A stretch of 64,000 bases of DNA from Microbispora hainanensis (GTDB lineage: Bacteria > Actinomycetota > Actinomycetes > Streptosporangiales > Streptosporangiaceae), in contig NZ_VIRM01000009.1 in assembly GCF_006874475.1 (NCBI RefSeq), positions 124,001-188,000 on the forward strand, in the 5' to 3' direction. A program made the position numbers and the translations under genes. This document shows, one piece after another, positions 58,663 to 64,000 of the stretch. The first letter of the stretch is position 1; each line of letters starts with the position of its first letter. Below the pieces are notes generated by a model. That model had not been told where the DNA came from. It was given only the letters and a program-made list of their open reading frames with translations, and did not search any database.

Positions 58663-59933
58663 CCGACAAGGATCGCAGCTTCGCGGCCATCCCGGACACG
58701 CGTGACGATATGGGACGACATGAACGCGGCGAGCAGGCACAGCACGCCCGCGCCGTACCACGCCAGGTCGTAGTTCCCCAGATGATCGCGGGTGATCCCG
58801 GCCGCGGTGGCGACGACGGCCGCGCCGATCTGGTGGGAGGCGAAGACCCAGCCGAAGACCACCGCACCGTCCGTGCCGAAGATCTTCCGGCACAGCGCGA
58901 CGGTCGGCGGCACGGTGGCGACCCAGTCGAGGCCGTAGAAGACGATGAAGACCAGCATGCTCGGCTCGGCCGTGGCGGCGAACAGCTGCGGCAGGACCAG
59001 CAGCGACAGCCCGCGCAGCGCGTAGTAGACGGCGAGCAGGAGCCGCGGGTCCACCCGGTCGCTCAGCCAGCCGGAGAAGACGGTGCCGGCGATGTCGAAG
59101 ACCCCGATCACGGCCAGCAGCGAGGCAGCGGTGGTCTCCGGCATGCCGTGATCGTGGGCGGCCGGGATGAAGTGGGTGCCCACCAGGCCGTTCGTGCTCG
59201 CCCCGCAGATGGCGAAGCCGGCGGCGAGATACCAGAAGTGCCGGGTGCGGGCGGCGTCGCGCAGCACGCGGACGGCCCGCGCGGCGGCGCCCCCGTCCGG
59301 CGTACGCACTGCCGGCGTGCGTACGACCGGCTCGGTCGCACCCAGCGCCGTCAGGCCGATCTCCTCGGGGGTGTCCCTGAGCAGGAACCACACGAGGGGC
59401 ACGACGGCGAGCGCGGCCGCCGCCACGGTGAGCGAGGCCCACCGCCACCCCTGCATCTCCGTCAGGTGCGCGAGCACCGGCAGAAAGATCAGCTGCCCGG
59501 TCGCGCCGCCGGCCGTCAGCACGCCGGTGACCAGGCCGCGGTGCCGTACGAACCAGCGGTCGGTCAGCGTGGCGGCGAAGACGAGCGCCATCGAGCCGGT
59601 GCCGAGCCCCACCAGGACGCCCCACAGCGCGATGAGCTGCCAGCTCGCGGTCATGAACACGGTCAGGCCGCTGCCGGCCGCCACCAGCAGCAGGGCGCAG
59701 GCGACGACGCGGCGCATGCCGAAGCGGTCCATGAGCGCCGCCGCGAACGGCGCGCACAGCCCGTACAGCATGAGGTTCACCGAGACCGCGAGCGAGATCG
59801 TGCCCCTCGACCAGCCGAAGGCGTCCTCCAGCGGCGTGATCAGCACACCCGGCGTGGCGCGGAACCCGGCCGCCCCGATGATCGCGACGAAGGCGACGGC
59901 GGCGACGATCCACGCACGATGCAGCGACTTCAT
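58659..59933 (-). CDS. MFS permease, OFA/monocarboxylate-like
   Basis: A 424-residue transporter with about 12 helices. The N-terminal GFRATPGVLITPLEDAFGWSRGTISLAVSVN is typical of the oxalate:formate antiporter/monocarboxylate group, with motif A-like MDRFGMRR and WLSDRVDPR. It probably takes up or exports a small carboxylate. ATG 59933 is chosen because GGGAGG lies 9 bp upstream; ATG 59942 abuts that site. It is divergent from a GlxA-type regulator across 72 bp and coupled to the Pth2-like gene. Confidence 0.87.
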   Translation of the reverse strand: MKSLHRAWIVAAVAFVAIIGAAGFRATPGVLITPLEDAFGWSRGTISLAVSVNLMLYGLCAPFAAALMDRFGMRRVVACALLLVAAGSGLTVFMTASWQLIALWGVLVGLGTGSMALVFAATLTDRWFVRHRGLVTGVLTAGGATGQLIFLPVLAHLTEMQGWRWASLTVAAAALAVVPLVWFLLRDTPEEIGLTALGATEPVVRTPAVRTPDGGAAARAVRVLRDAARTRHFWYLAAGFAICGASTNGLVGTHFIPAAHDHGMPETTAASLLAVIGVFDIAGTVFSGWLSDRVDPRLLLAVYYALRGLSLLVLPQLFAATAEPSMLVFIVFYGLDWVATVPPTVALCRKIFGTDGAVVFGWVFASHQIGAAVVATAAGITRDHLGNYDLAWYGAGVLCLLAAFMSSHIVTRVRDGREAAILVG

Positions 59934-60005
59934 GGCGAGCATCCTCCCGTCGTGCCCGCTTTCGCGAAAAGTGGCCGGGAGGTCAACATGTGAAAGAATC
60001 GGGCC

Positions 60006-61016
60006 ATGTCCCCAACCGTGCCCCCAACCGTGCCCCCAACCGTGCCCCCAACCGTGCATCGCGTCGCCGTACTGGCCTTGGACGACTTCGCCACGCTCGA
60101 CCTGGGCGTCCCCGGGCAGGTGTTCTGGGCCGCCTGCGACCCCGGCCCGCTCTACGAGGTGGTCACCTGCAGCCCGGGCGGCCGCCCGGTGCGGAGCCAG
60201 GCGGGCTACAGCGTTGTCCCCGACCACGATCTGAGCGTGCTCGCGACGGCCGACACGGTGGTGGTTCCGGGCATCCACAGCGGGACCCCGCTGGAGGACG
60301 GCACGCTCGACGAGGAGGTGCGCGCGGCGCTGTGGGACGTCGCCGGGCGCGCCCGGCTCATCTCGATCTGCACCGGCGCCTTCGTGCTGGCCGCCACCGG
60401 ACTGCTGGACGGGCGGCCGGCCACCACCCACTGGCGCAACGCCGCGGAGTTCAGCGCGTTGTTCCCCCGCGTGCTGCTCGACCCCGACGTGCTGTTCATC
60501 GACGACGGCGACGTGCTCACCTCGGCCGGCGTGGCGGCGGGCATCGACCTGTGCCTGCACGTCATCCGGCGCGACCACGGCAGCGAGGTGGCCAACCGCA
60601 CCGCCCGCCGGTGCGTCACCCCGCCGTTCCGGGAGGGCGGGCAGGCCCAGTACATCGAGCGCCCGCTCCCCGATCCCGTCGGGACCACTACCGCGCCCAC
60701 CCGGGCGTGGATGCTCGAAAACCTGGAGGAGCCGGTCAACCTGGCCGCCCTGGCCGCGCACGCCCGCATGAGCGTGCGGACGTTCACCCGCAGGTTCCGT
60801 GAGGAGACCGGCCTCAGCCCGGCCAGGTGGCTCGCCGGGCAGCGGATCGCGCACGCCCGGCACCTGCTGGAGACCACCGACCTGCCGGTCGACGCGATCG
60901 CCAGGAAGGCCGGGTTCGGCAGCGCGGTCTCGCTCCGCCAGCACCTCCACGCCGCCGTCGGGGTCTCCCCCCTGGTCTACCGCCAGACGTTCCGTACGCC
61001 CGCGGTGCTCGGCTGA
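60006..61016 (+). CDS. GlxA-type AraC-family regulator with DJ-1/PfpI domain
   Basis: A 336-residue regulator. The N-terminal DJ-1/PfpI-like sensor domain has VAVLALDDFATLDLGVPGQVF and the nucleophile-elbow-like ISICTGAFVLAATGLL. The C-terminal double helix-turn-helix is MSVRTFTRRFREETGLSPARWL and AIARKAGFGSAVSLRQHLHAAVGVSPL. Before the domain the protein begins with a Pro-Thr-Val repeat encoded by 12-bp units. Divergent from the MFS permease, it most likely activates that operon. ATG 60006 lacks a strong Shine-Dalgarno; GTG 60054, after the repeat, is an alternative. Confidence 0.9.
   Translation: MSPTVPPTVPPTVPPTVHRVAVLALDDFATLDLGVPGQVFWAACDPGPLYEVVTCSPGGRPVRSQAGYSVVPDHDLSVLATADTVVVPGIHSGTPLEDGTLDEEVRAALWDVAGRARLISICTGAFVLAATGLLDGRPATTHWRNAAEFSALFPRVLLDPDVLFIDDGDVLTSAGVAAGIDLCLHVIRRDHGSEVANRTARRCVTPPFREGGQAQYIERPLPDPVGTTTAPTRAWMLENLEEPVNLAALAAHARMSVRTFTRRFREETGLSPARWLAGQRIAHARHLLETTDLPVDAIARKAGFGSAVSLRQHLHAAVGVSPLVYRQTFRTPAVLG
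60012..60059 (+). repeat. 12-bp tandem repeat at the start of the GlxA-type gene
   Basis: Three perfect copies of CCAACCGTGCCC and a fourth ending CAT, coding for repeated Pro-Thr-Val-Pro at the extreme N-terminus. Confidence 0.85.
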
Positions 61017-61017
61017 C

Positions 61018-61227
61018 TCACCGGCGGTCGCTCGCGGCGGGGCCGCGCCGGGCGTACGGGTCGCCCGAGCGGCGTCCGGGCTCGCGAGGCACCGGGGAGC
61101 TCGCGGGGTGCTGCCGCCTGCGGGCCCGGCGCTTGCGCAGGAACAGCCAGCCGAGGCCGAGCACGACCATCCCGATCGGCGTACGCGCCAGCCAGCGGGT
61201 GACGACGAGCTGCAGGATCCTCTTCAT
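61018..61227 (-). CDS. Small membrane protein, DUF6203-like
   Basis: A 69-residue protein with one membrane helix (PIGMVVLGLGWLFL) flanked by basic residues, then a basic Arg-rich tail. The N-terminus MKRILQLVVTRWLARTP resembles DUF6203 proteins of Streptosporangiales, a recollection I cannot verify. ATG 61227 is the first start. Its stop lies 1 bp from the end of the convergent GlxA-type gene. Function unknown. Confidence 0.65.
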   Translation of the reverse strand: MKRILQLVVTRWLARTPIGMVVLGLGWLFLRKRRARRRQHPASSPVPREPGRRSGDPYARRGPAASDRR

Positions 61228-61272
61228 GACACCCGCCCCTACCCGGCACGGGTGTGATCATGTGCCCGCCGT

Positions 61273-61980
61273 TCAGGACGCCAGCTGCGGATAGAGTCCG
61301 GCCACGTCGCCGGACAGCAGGGACCGCACGTGGCGGCTCACGTCGTCGGCGATCACCTCGAAGGCTCCCTGCTCGATCCCCTCAAGGGCCTGGGCGGCGA
61401 CGTCCGCCGGGTCGACCTTCGGTCCTTCGACGTGGGCGGCCATGTCGGTGTCCATGTATCCGACGTGCAGCGCCGTGACGAGCGTGCCCTGCTCCTTCAG
61501 TTCGAGGCGGAGACTGTTGGTGAGCTGCAGCGCGGCCGCCTTGGCCGCGGAGTAGGCGGCCACCCGCGGGGAGACGGCGACCCACGACAGCACCGACAGC
61601 ACGTTGAGGATCGCGCCGCCCCCGTTTCGGCCCAGGATCGGGGCGAATTCACGAGCCATGGCGAGTGTGCCGAAGTAGTGCGTCTCCATCTCCAGGCGGA
61701 TGTCGTCGAGCGCACCGGTGAGGGCCGGCGAGCCCGTGGAGACTCCGGCGTTGTTGATCAGGAGATCCACGTCGGGGGCATGCCCGGCGGCGGCCCTGAC
61801 GGACGCGGGGTCGGTGATGTCCAGGGCGAGCGGCACCACGCCCGGCAGGCCGACCGTCTCCGGCCTGCGCGCCGCGGCGTACACCTTGGCGGCGCCACGC
61901 TCCAGCAGCGCGGCTGCGAACCGGCGTCCCAGTCCGCGGTTCGCGCCCGTGACCAGCGCGACCGATCCCTCGATCTTCAT
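61273..61980 (-). CDS. SDR-family oxidoreductase
   Basis: A 235-residue classical short-chain dehydrogenase with TGANRGLG at the cofactor site, NNAGVS, active-site Ser in NVLSVLSW and the YxxxK pair in AAYSAAKAAA. All catalytic residues are present, unlike the other SDR in this window. ATG 61980 has GGAG 7 bp upstream; the upstream ATG 61992 does not. It is divergent from the HxlR gene with a shared operator and back-to-back promoters. Substrate unknown. Confidence 0.92.
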   Translation of the reverse strand: MKIEGSVALVTGANRGLGRRFAAALLERGAAKVYAAARRPETVGLPGVVPLALDITDPASVRAAAGHAPDVDLLINNAGVSTGSPALTGALDDIRLEMETHYFGTLAMAREFAPILGRNGGGAILNVLSVLSWVAVSPRVAAYSAAKAAALQLTNSLRLELKEQGTLVTALHVGYMDTDMAAHVEGPKVDPADVAAQALEGIEQGAFEVIADDVSRHVRSLLSGDVAGLYPQLAS

Positions 61981-62012
61981 TTCTGTCTCCATCTCTCGAC
62001 GACTTCGCGTCC

Positions 62013-62063
62013 ACGCTAGACGGCTGACTTTAGATTTGCAAGTCAGCATCCTCGGGCTAGCCT
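62013..62063. promoter_or_regulatory. Divergent SDR/HxlR promoters sharing one -35 inside an operator
   Basis: Palindrome GCTGACTT-N9-AAGTCAGC (62023-62047). The self-complementary TTGCAA (62036-62041) serves both strands: forward to TAGCCT (62058-62063, 16-bp spacer), reverse to TAGCGT (minus strand, 62013-62018, 17-bp spacer). A regulator bound to the palindrome would control both genes at once. Confidence 0.65.
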
Positions 62064-62098
62064 GGATCCCACAGGCGACGAAGCGAGCGAGGCGCGTG

Positions 62099-62551
62099 AT
62101 GACGACCACCGAACTGCCCGACTCGATGACGTGCTCCATCGAGCGTGCGGTGACCCTCCTCGGAGAGCGGTGGACGCCGCTGATCCTGCGGGAGCTGCAC
62201 TCGGGAGTCGTCCGCTTCGCGGACATCCAGCAGCGCCTGGGGATCGCCACCAATCTGCTGACCACCCGGCTGGCGACGCTCGCCTCCGCGGGCGTGGTCG
62301 AGAAGCGGCCCTACCGCGACACCGGCGCCCGCACCCGGTACGAGTACCACCTGACCGACGCGGGCCGCGACGCGCTCCTGATCCTCGGCGCGCTGCAGCA
62401 GTGGGGGGACCGCCACGCGCCCCATCTCACGGGACCGACGGTGGAACGCCTCGATCGGCGGACCGGGGCACGGCTGGACGTGTCGTTCACCGACCCCGAG
62501 GGCCGCGCCGTCCCGCTGGACGCGGTCGCCTTCGTACGCACCGGCACGTGA
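62099..62551 (+). CDS. HxlR-family transcriptional regulator
   Basis: A 150-residue winged-helix regulator. MTCSIERAVTLLGERWTPLILRELHSGVVRFADIQQRLGIATNLLTTRLATL is the HxlR core, with the near-N-terminal Cys often used for redox or electrophile sensing. GAGG lies 6 bp before ATG 62099. It is divergent from an SDR gene; the pair is a common layout for HxlR regulators of stress-responsive reductases. A HAD phosphatase gene follows 22 bp on, possibly co-transcribed. Confidence 0.92.
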   Translation: MTTTELPDSMTCSIERAVTLLGERWTPLILRELHSGVVRFADIQQRLGIATNLLTTRLATLASAGVVEKRPYRDTGARTRYEYHLTDAGRDALLILGALQQWGDRHAPHLTGPTVERLDRRTGARLDVSFTDPEGRAVPLDAVAFVRTGT

Positions 62552-62573
62552 CCGGCCGTACGATGGAGCGGGC

Positions 62574-63272
62574 ATGTCCGGCGCCTATCGGGCTCTGACC
62601 TTCGACGGCGACGGCACTCTCTGGAACTTCGAGAGCGCGATGAGCCTCGCACTTGAGGACGCCGCCCGCCTGCTTCGCGCGTCGGGGATCGGCAGGCCGG
62701 ACGGGCCGGTGACCGCGCGATGGTTGCGCGAAGTGCGTGATGCGGTCGCCCGCCTCGACGCCTACCGCGGTCAGAGCATGGAGAAGATCAGGCTGGCGTC
62801 CTTCGAGGCGGCCCTGACGCACTGCGGCCACGCCGATCCGAAGCTGGCGCGCGACGTCTACGACGTTTACATGCGAGCCCGCTGGGGGCGGCTACATGCC
62901 TACGACGACGTGCCGGGCAGTCTGGCGGCTCTGCGATCGCGCTATCGCCTCACCCTCGTCACCAACGGGAACACCCACCCTCACCGCGTAGGGCTGGACG
63001 GTCTCTTCGAGACGGTGGTGGTCGCCGCCGAGTGCGGATTGCACAAGCCGGATCCCGAAATCTATCGCTTCACGGTGGATCGGCTGCGTCTCGATGCGTA
63101 CGAGGTCCTCCACGTGGGCGACGACCCCGTCGAGGACGTCATCGCCGGTCGAAGGGCCGGATTGGACACCGCCTGGATCAACCGCGACGGCCGCGAATGG
63201 ACCCACGACGAAACGCCATCCATGGCGGTCGCGGATTTGCGCGAGCTCGTCCTGCGCCTCACGGGCCAGTAA
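62574..63272 (+). CDS. HAD-superfamily hydrolase
   Basis: A 232-residue phosphatase-like protein. Motif I TFDGDGTLWNF contains the nucleophile Asp and DGT, motif II is LVTNGN, motif III Lys in HKPDPEIY and motif IV GDDPVEDV. An all-helical cap lies between motifs I and II. It probably dephosphorylates a small metabolite. GGAG precedes ATG 62574. Its third-position GC is lower than in neighbouring genes, and the downstream 250 bp are AT-richer still. Confidence 0.9.
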   Translation: MSGAYRALTFDGDGTLWNFESAMSLALEDAARLLRASGIGRPDGPVTARWLREVRDAVARLDAYRGQSMEKIRLASFEAALTHCGHADPKLARDVYDVYMRARWGRLHAYDDVPGSLAALRSRYRLTLVTNGNTHPHRVGLDGLFETVVVAAECGLHKPDPEIYRFTVDRLRLDAYEVLHVGDDPVEDVIAGRRAGLDTAWINRDGREWTHDETPSMAVADLRELVLRLTGQ

Positions 63273-63458
63273 CCAGGCGGAATCTCGAACACTTTCCGAG
63301 CAGCGCCGTCGCCGTTTTCTGGGCTTTCGGCGCTTGCTGGGTAGTGTCTTCCGCGCTTTCTGAGCGGCCCCCCTTCGCCGCCTCTTTGGGCATCTCCTCC
63401 GGCGGCCGGCACGCCCTTTTGGGGTTGACCTGAGGCTCCAACCCTTCGCTTCGCGCGG

Positions 63459-63488
63459 TTGCGACACGCTCACGCAGTGTGAGAGAAT
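63459..63488 (+). promoter_or_regulatory. Possible promoter of the last gene
   Basis: TTGCGA (63459-63464), 18 bp, GAGAAT (63483-63488), about 35 bp before the predicted start. The surrounding 63273-63523 gap is lower in GC than the rest of the window and holds no recognisable gene. Confidence 0.4.
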
Positions 63489-63523
63489 GCATACATCAGT
63501 TCGAATCAAGCGAGGGGGGTGTG

Positions 63524-64000
63524 ATGGATCTGTTCGACATCGATCCTGAGCGCCTTCGTCATTCGAACGATGCTGATGACGGCTGGTGGGACCGTCTGAT
63601 CGCCAATTCGCCGCTGTGGTCGTCCGACGGCTCATCCGCCCGGGCCCCCTTCCCGATCATCGGCCTTGATGACCGGCAGCCCGGCGCCGCAAGCACGGAC
63701 GCCCCAGGCACGGACGCCCCAGGCACGGACGCCCCAGGCACGGACGCCCCGGGCGTGGATGCCGCCGGTGGGGCTGTCGACGGCGCAGATGCCACCTGCA
63801 CCAATGCCGACGGCGCGGATAGCGACGGCGCGAACGCCGCCCGTGGAGCTGCCGCCAGTGCGAATGCCGCTGGCATGGACGGCTCCGGCATGAACGGCGC
63901 TGGCACGGGTGCTTCCGGCGTGGGGGGCCTGGGCCGTGGTCGGGGTCGTGTGCGGACGTCGTGGGTGGTGGTGGGGTCTGTTCGTGAGGTGGCGCAGGAG
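63524..64000 (+). CDS. Start of a repeat-containing protein, possibly DUF222/HNH family (3' end outside window)
   Basis: An open frame from ATG 63524 runs off the window, so at least 159 codons. GAGGGGGG lies 6 bp before the start. It begins MDLFDIDPERLRHSNDADDGWW, then passes into an Ala/Gly/Asp-rich region with four GTDAP-type repeats and ends in TSWVVVGSVREVAQE. That last segment might begin a DUF222-like helical region, as in actinobacterial 13E12/HNH endonuclease proteins; this is a weak guess. Codon use is less GC-rich (GAT, CGT, GCT frequent) than in neighbours, suggesting acquisition by transfer. Confidence 0.55.
   Translation, partial: MDLFDIDPERLRHSNDADDGWWDRLIANSPLWSSDGSSARAPFPIIGLDDRQPGAASTDAPGTDAPGTDAPGTDAPGVDAAGGAVDGADATCTNADGADSDGANAARGAAASANAAGMDGSGMNGAGTGASGVGGLGRGRGRVRTSWVVVGSVREVAQE
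63693..63752 (+). repeat. 15-bp in-frame tandem repeat in the last gene
   Basis: Four copies of GCACGGACGCCCCAG, the last with one base changed, coding for repeated GTDAP. Degenerate continuations follow downstream. Confidence 0.85.

Noticed and set aside
63480-63520. TTCGAATC resembling a tRNA T-loop
   Set aside because: No cloverleaf can be built around it; acceptor, D and anticodon arms are missing.

Overview
The window is high-GC actinobacterial chromosome. GTG starts are frequent, GC is strong at third codon positions, and the genes it carries (nrdR-nrdJ, actinobacterial lexA with TCGAAC-type SOS boxes, GuaB1, DUF1707 and DUF4192 proteins, a 10-methyl fatty acid gene pair) fit a filamentous actinomycete. 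The gene mix suggests Streptosporangiales (Nonomuraea/Streptosporangium/Microbispora-like), but the taxon is inference. I see no rRNA, tRNA, insertion sequence, prophage or CRISPR array.

Layout. 1-2.5 kb: end of a sugar ABC importer (two permeases) with a LacI regulator. 2.5-4 kb: an ECF41-type sigma factor with its carboxymuconolactone-decarboxylase partner and a near-perfect autoregulatory promoter, followed by two very small genes. 4.5-12.7 kb: small-molecule oxidoreductases paired with their own repressors (SDR/TetR, Gfo-Idh-MocA/TetR, MFS exporter/MarR), most with visible operators. 12.8-18.6 kb: housekeeping DNA metabolism (nrdJ, nrdR, lexA) and a PatB-like lyase. 18.6-26.3 kb: secreted GH5-CBM2 cellulase, tricorn-like protease, leuS. 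28-40 kb: lipid or steroid metabolism (two P450s, acyl-CoA ligase, 10-methyl fatty acid pair, alpha-methylacyl-CoA racemase, nitroreductase). 40-42.6 kb: a four-gene ABC-2 exporter/XRE/membrane operon behind a nested palindrome. 43-54.8 kb: guaB1, a stress-type membrane protein, FKBP, a GT-C glycosyltransferase, ATP-dependent DNA ligase, DUF1707 and DUF4192 proteins, an ABC-F protein with a leader-peptide attenuator, then maf and an EI24/CysZ-like gene. 54.8-63.3 kb: CASTOR/POLLUX-like channel, Pth2-like hydrolase coupled to an MFS permease, GlxA-type regulator, SDR/HxlR divergent pair, HAD phosphatase. 63.5 kb to the end: start of an AT-richer, repeat-containing gene that leaves the window.

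The most notable signals are regulatory. (1) A leader before the ABC-F gene holds a 7-codon upstream ORF whose stop codon abuts an anti-Shine-Dalgarno segment. (2) A nested inverted repeat at the ABC exporter should hide the ribosome binding site in read-through transcripts but not in transcripts from its own promoter. (3) The ECF41 promoter moves that gene's start codon downstream. (4) Three SOS-box-like elements precede lexA. (5) Two divergent promoters share one self-complementary -35 hexamer inside an operator. Two sequence-evolution patterns also recur: tandem duplication of the stop-codon region just after several genes, and in-frame 12- or 15-bp repeats at or near protein termini.
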